Position numbers and translations under genes: made by a program
Notes under the pieces: generated by a model
What the model was told of the DNA's origin: nothing
Database searches by the model: none
The model's input: only the letters and a program-made list of their open reading frames with translations
Shown: in pieces, positions 33,362 through 42,209 of the stretch
Layout of the letters: each line of letters begins with the position of its first letter
Position numbering within the stretch: the stretch's first letter is position 1
NCBI GenBank assembly: GCA_964565865.1
Contig: CAZMGM010000009.1
Span: 1 to 64,000, forward strand
Origin: CBDAPI01 sp964565865
GTDB taxonomy: Bacteria; Acidobacteriota; UBA6911; RPQK01; CBDAPI01
Direction: 5' to 3'
Length of the DNA: 64,000 nt

Positions 33362-34451
33362 TCTCGATCGATATCTCAGAAGGTTCGGCCCGGTTAGCCG
33401 CCGCCACCTCCCTGGCAGTCCGGAGGGTGATGTGACGGAAGACTTGACCATATTCGGACTCGGTGTCCAGCGCGATGGGTTGACCCCGATCGCTGCGTTG
33501 GCGGATCACCGAACTCAAGGGAATCTCTCCCAGAAAAGGATAGCGAAGGTCTCGGCTGGCCTGTCGGGCACCACCATGGCCAAAGATGTCGTCCCGTTCC
33601 CCGCAGTGTAGACAATGGAAATAACTCATGTTTTCAATGATTCCAAGCACGGGAGTATTCAGCTTCCGGAACATTGCAATCGCCTTGGACGCGACCTCGA
33701 GTGCGAGATCCTGAGGCGTCGAAACTACCACGGCTCCGGTCAGCGGAATCGTCTGGCAGAGGCTGAGCTGTACGTCGCCCGTCCCCGGAGGCAGATCGAT
33801 GACCAGATAGTCGAGCTCTCCCCATTCGACCAGGCCCAGAAAGTCCTGGATCATCTTATGCAGCATTGGGCCCCTCCAGATCACGGCATCGTCCTTGGGC
33901 AGGAAATACCCCATGGAGATAAGCTTGATCCCTCTTATCTCAGGTGGGATTATCCGCTTCTCAGGGGTGAACTGGGGCGTACTGCCGTTCCCCATCAACT
34001 TTGGGATACTCGGCCCGTAGACGTCAGCGTCCATGAGCCCAACAGTGGCGCCTAGAGAATGAAGGGTGGTGGCCAGATTTGCGGCTACGGTTGATTTTCC
34101 GACTCCGCCCTTCCCACTGGCTACGGCCAGGGCATTCTTTACCAGAGGGATCAGACGGTCAGCCTGTCCGGAGCTCCTTGAGGTCACTTCCCATCCGGAC
34201 TCGAAAGCGACTGACTCAACACCCGGAAGGCGGAGAAGGGCTTCTTCAGCTTCCTTCTCGACCACTTCTTGGGAGGGTGATTCGGGGTAGGGAAAAACCA
34301 GGTGGACGATGATGTCGCCGTTTCTCAGATCCAACTTACGAACATAGCCCAGATCCACGATCTTACCGGTGAAATCCGGATCGGCGACCGTATTCAGTGC
34401 TTGCAGGGCCGTATCCTGTGTCAATCTTCTCTCTTCCATTACAGACGGCAC
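33357..34451 (-). CDS. Mrp/NBP35-family Fe-S cluster carrier ATPase
   Basis: P-loop ATPase that carries [4Fe-4S] clusters to apo-enzymes. The 364-residue protein has an N-terminal DUF59/MIP18 domain (about 1-90: VADPDFTGKIVDLGYV), the deviant Walker A ASGKGGVGKSTVAANL near 112, DADVYGPSIP, and the cluster-binding CxxC in FHCLHCGERD. Homologous to ApbC of Salmonella. Downstream is a DUF971 gene, a recurrent association. The C-terminal residues end just inside one REP-like repeat. Confidence 0.94.
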   Translation of the reverse strand: MPSVMEERRLTQDTALQALNTVADPDFTGKIVDLGYVRKLDLRNGDIIVHLVFPYPESPSQEVVEKEAEEALLRLPGVESVAFESGWEVTSRSSGQADRLIPLVKNALAVASGKGGVGKSTVAANLATTLHSLGATVGLMDADVYGPSIPKLMGNGSTPQFTPEKRIIPPEIRGIKLISMGYFLPKDDAVIWRGPMLHKMIQDFLGLVEWGELDYLVIDLPPGTGDVQLSLCQTIPLTGAVVVSTPQDLALEVASKAIAMFRKLNTPVLGIIENMSYFHCLHCGERDDIFGHGGARQASRDLRYPFLGEIPLSSVIRQRSDRGQPIALDTESEYGQVFRHITLRTAREVAAANRAEPSEISIEI

Positions 34452-34540
34452 GTTACAACCTTAGGCCTCCAGAGATCAAGCTGCGCCGCGGGAGTGGTGC
34501 CGCTTCGAGCCGGCGGCTGGCAGGGAATCGAGCAATGGTT

Positions 34541-35839
34541 TCAAACAGGCTTCTGGGAGAGGACACTTCGCCGAACCGTGTACCCAAGATAGAGCGAAGA
34601 ACAGGCGCGACCCATCAGTAGGGCCACGGCTGCTGCCACGGCTCCCAGTAGATCCAGACGGGCAATGCAGAACCAGAGAACCGCCATAATCACCAGCACT
34701 TCCAGAATTGATGCCCAGGTGATGGCCGGGGTCCGTCGCAGGGTGACGAGTAGACCTCTTTGGAAAGAGAGAGCGACGGCCATAGCCGGGAGCAGGAACA
34801 GTATCCGCGTGGCTGTGACAGCCAGTCCGGCCAATTCTGTAGGAAGCCCGGACAGCCACTGGTACCAGAAAGTATGGATCGGTGTAAAGGCAATCAGAGC
34901 CAGCCCCGCAGAGGTCACGAGTGCCAGTCGGCGCGTGAAGAGCATGAGGGGCCGGTAGCCTTCCAACTGTCTACCTGTTAGGGCAATTACCACCTCCTGC
35001 AGAGCCAGTCCCTGACTCCGAAACAGGAAGACGAGGGAGTGTACCACGGGTAAGACTGCCAGAGATGCCACAGCCTCTCGACTATGGCCAACGAAAAAAG
35101 TGATCAGCGGTTGGACACCAAGTGCAAGGAAGGAGGTCATGGCCAGCGGGTAGTAAAATATGACGATCGCGGGGTAGCCAAGAGATTTCTCGGAAAGGCC
35201 CTCCAGGTTCAGTTCCTCAAGTGTCGCACCGACCATCAGACGGCTGGCTACCGCCTCGACCAGGACACCTGACGAGAGAGCCGCTGCAGCCACCGAAGCT
35301 CCCGACAGGAGGCCGGATCCAAACAGCGAAAAAGCGACCATGGCCATAGTCAGCAGTCGAATTAGGGTGCCGGCAGCAATTAGGCGGGTTCGATGACGGC
35401 GAATCAGCAATCCCTGATAGAAACGACGGTACCCGATCGCTCCAGGCCAGGGCAGAAGGAGCACAATGGCCCAGTAGGAAAGTGTCGCGACCTCGGGCGG
35501 GAGGCCGATCAGCCGAATCGCCAGCGGATAGAAGACTGAAGGCAGGGCCAGAAGCGCCATCCCGGCGGTGGCCGCAAGGCTAAGTGCGAAAGTGAAGTTC
35601 CGTAACTTCAAGTAAGAGTCCCGGTTCCGCACCAGGGCCGTGGAGGCGCTCATCATCATGATCACGGGCGCCTCGACGATGAGGGCGATGGAAAAAGCTA
35701 CGCCGTATGCAGCCAGGTTAAACTTGGGCTCTGGTAGTCTCGCAACAATGGCGACCAGGATGGGACCTTCGGTCGCCATCATGACCCAGGTAGTTGCCAG
35801 AGGACTCCAGAGGCGAAAAATGCTGCGCTGGGAAAGCAC
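34541..35839 (-). CDS. Polytopic membrane protein, MOP/ANKH-like flippase fold
   Basis: A 432-residue inner-membrane protein with about twelve TM segments, arranged as two similar halves in the manner of MATE/Wzx-type exporters. Distinct pieces are an N-terminal SPLATTWVMMATEGPILVAIV, APVIMMMSASTALVRNRDSY, and a central YYPLAMTSFLALGVQPLITFF that corresponds to the start of the second half. It resembles the ANKH/MOP-type proteins more than drug MATEs, but I cannot assign a substrate. The next gene upstream lies 3 nt away, so the two are cotranscribed. Confidence 0.7.
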   Translation of the reverse strand: MLSQRSIFRLWSPLATTWVMMATEGPILVAIVARLPEPKFNLAAYGVAFSIALIVEAPVIMMMSASTALVRNRDSYLKLRNFTFALSLAATAGMALLALPSVFYPLAIRLIGLPPEVATLSYWAIVLLLPWPGAIGYRRFYQGLLIRRHRTRLIAAGTLIRLLTMAMVAFSLFGSGLLSGASVAAAALSSGVLVEAVASRLMVGATLEELNLEGLSEKSLGYPAIVIFYYPLAMTSFLALGVQPLITFFVGHSREAVASLAVLPVVHSLVFLFRSQGLALQEVVIALTGRQLEGYRPLMLFTRRLALVTSAGLALIAFTPIHTFWYQWLSGLPTELAGLAVTATRILFLLPAMAVALSFQRGLLVTLRRTPAITWASILEVLVIMAVLWFCIARLDLLGAVAAAVALLMGRACSSLYLGYTVRRSVLSQKPV

Positions 35840-35842
35840 GGA

Positions 35843-36160
35843 CTAGCGGCGTCTCTCCAGCTCATTCCGGATCAGCTCTTGGGCTCCAGGCTTGAGGGTG
35901 GCTCCCATGTCAAGCATGGACTGCAGACCTTCCGTCGGCATGTCCGACAGTCTTGCCCTTAAAGCGTCCAGACCCTGTCCTGCCGAGGGAGGCCCTTGAT
36001 GTCCCGGGGGCCTCTCCTCCGGACGTCCTTGGGCTCCGCCCGCCCCGGACGCGTTCGATTCGACCGGCTCCTGAAATCGCCGCTCTCCTCGGGCGAGAGT
36101 CCAGATGGTGACCACCAGAACGATCGCTGCGAATACCAAACCGAGTATCAGAATCGTCAC
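35843..36160 (-). CDS. Small single-TM protein of unknown function
   Basis: From a GTG with GGAG 8 nt upstream, a 105-residue protein: one N-terminal TM (TILILGLVFAAIVLVVTIWTL), a Gly/Pro/Arg-rich linker (about 30-60) and a C-terminal helical part (LDALRARLSDMPTEGLQSMLDMG). The open frame continues upstream without family-like sequence across a terminator, so the internal start is favoured. It is coupled to the flippase-like gene and may be an accessory subunit; no family recognised. Confidence 0.55.
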   Translation of the reverse strand: MTILILGLVFAAIVLVVTIWTLARGERRFQEPVESNASGAGGAQGRPEERPPGHQGPPSAGQGLDALRARLSDMPTEGLQSMLDMGATLKPGAQELIRNELERRR

Positions 36161-36240
36161 CGTAAAACTCCGCGGGTCAGCTACAGTACTGAGTTTAAGA
36201 GTGGTACCGGGTCGGGGTAAAGAGATCTCTGGGCTGAACC

Positions 36241-36275
36241 CAAAAAAAACGGGCAAGCCTTTCTGCTTTCCCGTC
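36241..36275 (-). terminator. Rho-independent terminator downstream of ggt
   Basis: On the minus strand ACGGGAAAGC pairs with GCTTGCCCGT (one mismatch) around a 6-nt AGAAAG loop, followed by eight T residues. Located about 165 nt after the ggt stop and before the small TM gene. Confidence 0.85.
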
Positions 36276-36438
36276 AAAACTGATTCAGACGGATACGAGT
36301 CCGCCTTCGCCTTAGCGGACCAGATGTTGCTGCAAGTCGATCCAGGTGGAAGCACGGCAGGGTGACGATCAGGTGTTGCAGAAGCGAGAGGTTCCAGACT
36401 CTGCCTTCCATCACGAAGTACTCCTTCAACTGATCGAT

Positions 36439-38208
36439 TCAATAGCCGGCAACCTGTCCGTCCTTTCTCATGTCGGAAGCCCCGTGGTAGACGCGATTAA
36501 CAGGGTCCCAGAGGATAGCCTGATAGCCCCCAAATTGTCCGGGCTCCCGGGCAATTTGATGTCCCCGACCGGACAACTCAACTCGGGTGTTTACCGGAAT
36601 GCCGCTCTCCAGTGCCACGTGTCCTCCATCCGTCATTTCGCTGCCTGTGGGCTGGCTACTTCCAAAGTGTCTGTAACGTGCGGCGTCTCCCGCTTCCTGA
36701 ACGTTCAACCCGAAGTCCAGGATGTTACAGAGAATCTGGACGTGTCCCTGGGGTTGCATGGCGCCTCCCATGACACCAAAGCTGAGAAAGGGGAGGCCCT
36801 CTCTGAGAACGAACCCCGGTATAATCGTATGAAACGGTCTTTTCCCGGGGGCGTAGACGTTTGGATGCTCTGGGTCGAGGCTGAACAAGGCGCCCCGGTT
36901 CTGAAGGACGAAGCCCAGCCCGTCGGGTACCAGCCCGCTTCCGACTCCCATATAGTTGCTCTGGATCAGAGAAACCATCATCCCTTCCCGGTCGGCCACC
37001 GTGAGATAGATCGTGTCCCCGTGTTCCAGTTTCTTTTCCTCCAGATATGAATACCGATTCGCCCGGTCCATGGAGATCATCGCCCTCTGCCGCTCAGCTC
37101 GCTCCCTCGAAAGGAGCCTCGACAGTGGCGATGCGTAAAAGTGCGGATCCGCGTAGAAGCGAGCACGATCCTCAAAAGCAAGTTTCTTGGCCTCGATCTG
37201 GACGTGGAGGTAGTCTGTGCTGTTGTGGCCCATGGCCTGCAGGTCGAATCCTTCCAGAATATTCAATATCTGCAGTGCTGCCAATCCCTGCCCGTTGGGG
37301 GGAAGTTCGTAAACCTCGTGACCCCGGTACGAAACCGAAATCGGTTCTACCCAGCTGCTTTCGAAGCCCGCCAGATCGGACTTTTGGAGAAACAGCCCTA
37401 CTCTCCTGGCATATGCATCCATGATATCGGCCAGCTGGCCGCGGTAAAAAACATCCCCACCCCGCCGCCCGATTAGCTCGAGCGTTGTGGCTAGATCGGG
37501 ATTCTTGAAAACCTCGCCCTGGCGGGCCGTCCGACCATTGGTGAGAAAGAGCTTCTGAAAGTTATCAAATTCTGTGATCTGACCCCGGGCCTGCCGCAGT
37601 GCAGTAAGATTTTCAGACAGGTGAGCGGCGATCACCTGTGTGACCGGGAATCCGTTTGTAGCGTAGTCAACGGCCGGTTGCAGCAGCCTGGCCATGGGCA
37701 GCTTCCCGAACCGGCCATGCAGCTTGAACCAGCCGTCCACGGTGCCTGGCACCGTAACGGGAAGGGGGCCACGCTCTGGTATAGCCCGGGCCGGCCCCGC
37801 CTCCTCGAGCATCTTTTCGTAGCTCAGTTTGGACGGTGAGGGTCCACTGGCATTGAGACCGTACAACTGCTGGGTCTCCGGATCCCAAACCATTGCGAAT
37901 AGATCACCACCGACGCCGCAGCCGGTAGGCTCCATCAGTCCCAGAGCAGCATTGGCCGCGATGGCTGCATCTATGGCACTGCCTCCCTGCTTTAGAATGT
38001 CCACGGCAATTTGCGAGGCCAGAGGGTGGCTGGTCGCCGCAATCCCATTCTGAGCCAGCAGCGGGCTGCGAGTGGCAAAGGGCCTGCCGGTGACTCGGTC
38101 TCCACCGCCCTGCCCCATTACGACCCTGCCGGCGATGGAGGAAAACAACAATCCCGGGAGAAGCGTCAGGGCTGTCCGATTAAACCCCCAATGCCAATAT
38201 ACATCCAT
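36439..38208 (-). CDS. ggt: Gamma-glutamyltransferase
   Basis: Periplasmic N-terminal-nucleophile enzyme that hydrolyses or transfers gamma-glutamyl groups, for example from glutathione. The 589-residue precursor has a hydrophobic N-terminus (LTLLPGLLFSSIAG), the large-subunit motifs GGSAIDAAIAANAALG and EPTGCGVGGD, and the self-cleavage site HGDTIYLTVAD where Thr399 becomes the nucleophile of the small subunit. GVGSGLVPDGLGFVLQNRG and GAMQPQGHVQIL complete the active site. Length is normal. The gene overlaps no other reliable gene and ends before a clear terminator. Confidence 0.93.
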   Translation of the reverse strand: MDVYWHWGFNRTALTLLPGLLFSSIAGRVVMGQGGGDRVTGRPFATRSPLLAQNGIAATSHPLASQIAVDILKQGGSAIDAAIAANAALGLMEPTGCGVGGDLFAMVWDPETQQLYGLNASGPSPSKLSYEKMLEEAGPARAIPERGPLPVTVPGTVDGWFKLHGRFGKLPMARLLQPAVDYATNGFPVTQVIAAHLSENLTALRQARGQITEFDNFQKLFLTNGRTARQGEVFKNPDLATTLELIGRRGGDVFYRGQLADIMDAYARRVGLFLQKSDLAGFESSWVEPISVSYRGHEVYELPPNGQGLAALQILNILEGFDLQAMGHNSTDYLHVQIEAKKLAFEDRARFYADPHFYASPLSRLLSRERAERQRAMISMDRANRYSYLEEKKLEHGDTIYLTVADREGMMVSLIQSNYMGVGSGLVPDGLGFVLQNRGALFSLDPEHPNVYAPGKRPFHTIIPGFVLREGLPFLSFGVMGGAMQPQGHVQILCNILDFGLNVQEAGDAARYRHFGSSQPTGSEMTDGGHVALESGIPVNTRVELSGRGHQIAREPGQFGGYQAILWDPVNRVYHGASDMRKDGQVAGY

Positions 38209-38395
38209 GATTGGTGAACCAGTCTACACCAGCCGCGTAGCATCTCGTCTTGAGGACGGCAGGATCCGGTTCACCCGATCCTCCCAACACGCGGTGTTTC
38301 TGGGAGATCCAACCGCGCGAGACTTCTGCTACGGTAAGCTGGGGTCCAGTGGTATCTTTGGGTCGGAGACGTTTCCAGAAATAGGGATTTTGCGC

Positions 38396-39718
38396 GTGCA
38401 ACGACTGCTCTTTCTGACCCTCGCACTGCACTTCTTGCAGACAGCCTCCATGGCGGAAAGCAAGGATCGTTACTGGCCCCAGTGGCGTGGCCCTCTGGCC
38501 AGTGGGACGGCTCCGGATGCTGACCCTCCGGTGGCGTGGAGTGAGAGTAGGAACATTAAGTGGAAGGTCAGGTTGCCCGGCAAGGGGCATTCGACACCCA
38601 TTGTTTGGGAGGATCGTATTTTCATCACAACCGCGGTTTCAGAGGGAGAACCACTGGAACCGCGTTACGATAACGCTGCTGGATCCCACGACAGCCTTCC
38701 TGTAACCCATCGCCATAGGTCGGTTGTCCTCGCTGTTGACCGCTGCGACGGCAAGATACTGTGGCAGCGGACTCTGCATTACGGAGTCCCTCAGGAAGGC
38801 GGTCACTACACGGGCAGTTTTGCTTCGAACTCCCCGGTGACAGACGGCGAACATCTTTTCGCATTCTTTGGATCTCGCGGTCTATACGGCCTGGGCCTGA
38901 GCGGTGAAATACAGTGGAACATGGACCTTGGACAGATGCAAACCAAACACGCCCACGGGGAAGCAAGTTCGCCGGCCCTCCACGGCGACACACTGGTCAT
39001 CAACTGGGACCACGAAGGACAATCATTCGTAATGGCGCTTGACAAAAGGAGTGGGGCACAGCGCTGGAAAGTAGAGCGAAATGAAGTCACGTCATGGGCC
39101 ACGCCTCTCATTGTCGAACATGAGGGGGGAGTCCAGGTCATCGTCAGCGGCAGTGGGCGTGTGCGCGCGTATGACCTGGGAACCGGAGCTGTCATCTGGG
39201 AGTGTGGTGGTTTGTCTGCCAACATCGTGGCTTCGCCGGTAGCGGCGGAGGGGATGGTTTTCGCTGGTAGCAGCTACGACACGCAGGCCATGCTGGCGAT
39301 TCGCCTCAGCGGGGCCCGGAGCGACGTCACCGGAACCAACCAGGTGGTGTGGGCCCGCACCCGAGGAACACCCTATGTTCCCTCGCCCCTGCTTTACGAA
39401 GGCTGGCTATATTTCCTGCACCACTACCAGGGGATCCTGTCACGGGTGGAAGCAAAGACCGGGGAAGAACGGTCTGGGCCCTTCAGGCTGGGAGGCATTC
39501 GCAATGTGTATGCCTCTCCCGTCGGTGCTGCAGGCCGCGTGTACATTACCGCCCGTAATGGCACGACCGTCGTGGTCAGCCACGGAGACACCCCCCGAAT
39601 CCTATCCGTAAACCGGCTGCAGGACCGGTTCAGTGCCTCACCTGCTGTCGTCGGAGGCGAGCTGTTCTTGCGAGGAGAGCGCAACCTTTATTGCATTGCG
39701 GAGGAAGCAAGAAAGTGA
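38396..39718 (+). CDS. Secreted PQQ-type beta-propeller protein
   Basis: An exported protein of about 440 residues: signal peptide QRLLFLTLALHFLQTASMA, then WPQWRGPLASG, a start common in acidobacterial and planctomycete propellers, and repeated PQQ-like blades such as VLAVDRCDGKILWQ, MALDKRSGAQRW and RAYDLGTGAVIWECG. Likely an eight-bladed propeller in the periplasm. Catalytic dehydrogenase residues are not evident, so it may be structural or binding, in the manner of BamB. The start is GTG (or TTG six nt earlier) after AGGGA; the longer open frame overlaps ggt and lacks a signal. Confidence 0.8.
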   Translation: MQRLLFLTLALHFLQTASMAESKDRYWPQWRGPLASGTAPDADPPVAWSESRNIKWKVRLPGKGHSTPIVWEDRIFITTAVSEGEPLEPRYDNAAGSHDSLPVTHRHRSVVLAVDRCDGKILWQRTLHYGVPQEGGHYTGSFASNSPVTDGEHLFAFFGSRGLYGLGLSGEIQWNMDLGQMQTKHAHGEASSPALHGDTLVINWDHEGQSFVMALDKRSGAQRWKVERNEVTSWATPLIVEHEGGVQVIVSGSGRVRAYDLGTGAVIWECGGLSANIVASPVAAEGMVFAGSSYDTQAMLAIRLSGARSDVTGTNQVVWARTRGTPYVPSPLLYEGWLYFLHHYQGILSRVEAKTGEERSGPFRLGGIRNVYASPVGAAGRVYITARNGTTVVVSHGDTPRILSVNRLQDRFSASPAVVGGELFLRGERNLYCIAEEARK

Positions 39719-39773
39719 ATGTGCCCCTTGCTTAGAGCCTTCCGGCCCGCGCTGAGCTGGTACAATCCGCCGT

Positions 39774-40163
39774 ATGGACCGAAGAACTTATTTACTTGCT
39801 TTCTTAGGCACAGCTCCCTTTTGGAACCGTTTCCCCAGGGCTCAGACACTTCCGATTCAGCTTCATGCTGACCTGGAAGTGCACCCTTCACGGGAAGCAG
39901 AGATGGAACATAACTACCACCACATCTTCCGTCCCGCGATTCAGAGCCAGCCCGGGTTCCTGGATGTCCGGTTGTTGAAAATACGGCGGGCGTTGGCAGG
40001 GCGGGCCCCTGTCAACGCCCGCTACCGACTGTTGATCAGCTTTGAGAGCGAAGAACTACGAAGGAAATGGGTGGCTACGGATGAGCATCAGCGCGCCTGG
40101 CCTACCATCGAAAAGACCCTGACCGGATCCAAGTTTACCGCCCTCTTGTACGACCTGGCCTGA
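39774..40163 (+). CDS. Exported dimeric alpha/beta-barrel (ABM-like) protein
   Basis: A 129-residue protein with an N-terminal arginine pair and hydrophobic stretch (MDRRTYLLAFLGTAPF), followed by a single ferredoxin-like domain: VHPSREAEMEHNYHHIFRPAI, QPGFLDVRLLKIRR and RYRLLISFESEELRRKW. This is the pattern of antibiotic-biosynthesis-monooxygenase-like proteins, which form dimers. Actual chemistry is unknown. It stands 55 nt after the propeller gene in the same direction. Confidence 0.65.
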   Translation: MDRRTYLLAFLGTAPFWNRFPRAQTLPIQLHADLEVHPSREAEMEHNYHHIFRPAIQSQPGFLDVRLLKIRRALAGRAPVNARYRLLISFESEELRRKWVATDEHQRAWPTIEKTLTGSKFTALLYDLA

Positions 40164-40335
40164 TTGGGGCACAAACTTCTGGCCTCCCCCTCGCCGGTTC
40201 AATCCAGACGGGTCCAGGAGTATCTTGGGAAACAACGGATTCAATCCCAAATCACTGGTGAATCAACCTGAGAAGGTTCGAGAATCCGAGCCTTTGTATC
40301 CCATCGTCGCTGGTAGGCGTACACCTGCAGGATTC

Positions 40336-40423
40336 TGGTGCCGGAGGGGAGATTCGAACTCCCACGGGCGCAAGGCCCACTGCGCCCTGAACGCAGCGCG
40401 TCTACCAGTTCCACCACTCCGGC
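40336..40423 (-). tRNA. tRNA-Leu(CAG)
   Basis: An 88-nt class II tRNA with encoded CCA. The acceptor pairs GCCGGAG with CTCCGGC; the D-arm contains TGGTGGAACTGGTAGACGCG, diagnostic of tRNA-Leu; the anticodon stem CTGCG/CGCAG encloses TTCAGGG, giving anticodon CAG; a long variable arm (GGGCCTTGCGCCC region) and the T-arm GGGAGTTCGAATCTCCC follow. All stems pair well. Confidence 0.97.
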
Positions 40424-40429
40424 ACCGGT

Positions 40430-40774
40430 TCGGCAGGCGGCCAGTCTACAACAACGAGTGGAAGAATAGGAAGGTTCACCTAATAGGACCGTGATGGTGC
40501 ACACTCGGGGCGTGCGTTGGTCGGTTCTGTCCTTTAGCACTTCGCAGAACCAGGGGTACGCAGAGAGCTTGAGTTTAGAATTCTTCAGCTTGCCACCCAC
40601 GTTGAACAGTCCCTTCAGCGGATGGATTTCGAAGCCCGGTGTCCGGTAGTTCTGGGGACGGTATTTTTCGGGGATGTTGGTGCAGTTGCCATCTCGAGCC
40701 GCCGAGTAAAGAGAGGACATGATTTCAATGTCGGGGATGGGTTGGCTGAAGCCATCTGCTAATATTTTGCCGGG
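40430..40774. other. Gap between tRNA-Leu and the flavoprotein gene
   Basis: About 345 bp without a recognised gene. The minus strand is open throughout and reads like protein in places (IPEKYRPQNYRTPGFEIHP, GLFNVGGKLKNSKLKLSAYP), but it has no family I know, no ribosome site and would start inside the next gene. Possibly a degraded gene fragment. Confidence 0.3.
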
Positions 40775-42136
40775 ATGTCGGAACAAATAGTCGTTGTTGG
40801 GGGAAATGCCGCGGGCATGACGGCAGCCAGCCGGGCCGCAAGGATCGACCCGAACCTGGACATCCAGATTCTAGAGGCCAGCCGTTTCATCTCCTACAGC
40901 ACCTGCGGCCTACCCTACTACGTGGCACAGATACTGGGACGCCACTCTGACCTTGTTCAGTTCACGCCCCGGACGCTAAAGGAAAGAAGGGGCATTCGCG
41001 CCCGCACCGGGGCACGAGTTGTGGAGATTCTGCCTGGACGGCGCCGGGTGCGCTACCTGGAGAGCGAAAGTGGGCGTGATTCTCTCGTCCACTACGACAG
41101 GCTGGTCATCGCCACCGGGTACAAGCCGCTGTTGCCTCGATTCATCCCACAACACGAAATCCGTGGCCTGCTCACAATGAGTCGGCTAGAGGACGGAATC
41201 CGGCTACACGATCTCACCTCGTCCTGCCGGAAGGCCATTGTCGTCGGGGGAGGCTACATTGGTTTGATGATGGCTGAAGCTCTGGTCGCGAGGAGTCTGG
41301 AAGTCACCCTTCTCGACCGGAATCGCCAGGTTTGCGGTGAGCTGGACGAGGACATGGCAAGGATCGTCCAGCAAGAGCTTGAGAGCAACGGCGTGGGCGT
41401 TCTGCTCGAAACCCGAGTCACCGGAATCGTTGAGGAAGGAAGACGGCTGCGGGCGCTCCAGGTCGGGCGAGAGACGCTCCCCTGTGACCTGGGCTTGGTG
41501 GACGTCGGCGTAGGGCCCAACACGGATCTGGCTGAGCAGGCTGGCATACCTCTGGGAATGAGTAGTGCCATTCAGGTCGATGGGCGAGGCCAGACACAGC
41601 TGCCTGGGATTTACGCAGCGGGAAACTGTGCCGAAACCATCCACCTAGTGACGGGAAAGCCGATTGCACCTGCCCTGGGAACTTCGGCTGCCAAACAGGG
41701 GCGAGTGGTGGGAGAGAATCTGGCGGGCAGGCGCTCCCAGTTCCCTGGAACCCTTGAGACCTCTGTGGAAAAGGTCTTTAGTCTCGGAGTTGCCCGCACC
41801 GGTCTGACCCTCCGGCAGGCAGTTGCAGACGGTTTTGAGGCGGACTCCGTGCACATTAAGGCGCTCGATCGGGCTGCCTATTACCCTGAATCACAGCCCC
41901 TCCATGTGAAGCTGGTTTTTGAGCGCAGGACGCTGCGGCTCCTGGGAGGCCAGATGATTGGTGGCGGTCCCTCGGCCAAACGGATCGATACGCTCGTGAC
42001 AGCCCTCACCGCACGAATGACCGTGCGCGACTTGAGCCAGCTGGACCTTGCATATGCACCTCCCTTCGGAACTCTCTGGGATCCTTTGCAGATCGCGGCC
42101 AATGTGGCCCTACGAAAGGCGGGGCCCGGGTTCTAG
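40775..42136 (+). CDS. CoA-disulfide reductase/NADH oxidase-type flavoprotein
   Basis: A 453-residue FAD- and NAD(P)H-dependent disulfide reductase of the one-cysteine class. The FAD site is VVVGGNAAGMTAASRAAR; the redox cysteine is in SYSTCGLPYYV (about residue 44), as in CoA-disulfide reductases and NADH peroxidases; the NAD(P)H site is AIVVGGGYIGLMMAEAL; the second FAD motif is IYAAGNCAE. A C-terminal dimerisation domain (ARTGLTLRQA) is present. Likely role is thiol redox or peroxide/persulfide handling. The exact substrate cannot be told from the sequence. Confidence 0.9.
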   Translation: MSEQIVVVGGNAAGMTAASRAARIDPNLDIQILEASRFISYSTCGLPYYVAQILGRHSDLVQFTPRTLKERRGIRARTGARVVEILPGRRRVRYLESESGRDSLVHYDRLVIATGYKPLLPRFIPQHEIRGLLTMSRLEDGIRLHDLTSSCRKAIVVGGGYIGLMMAEALVARSLEVTLLDRNRQVCGELDEDMARIVQQELESNGVGVLLETRVTGIVEEGRRLRALQVGRETLPCDLGLVDVGVGPNTDLAEQAGIPLGMSSAIQVDGRGQTQLPGIYAAGNCAETIHLVTGKPIAPALGTSAAKQGRVVGENLAGRRSQFPGTLETSVEKVFSLGVARTGLTLRQAVADGFEADSVHIKALDRAAYYPESQPLHVKLVFERRTLRLLGGQMIGGGPSAKRIDTLVTALTARMTVRDLSQLDLAYAPPFGTLWDPLQIAANVALRKAGPGF

Positions 42137-42209
42137 CTTTGCGCTCGCGAGCCTCTAAAGGGAGGAGGGCCTTCCATGGCCCGATCCGATCGCCACGTGG
42201 AAGCGAATC

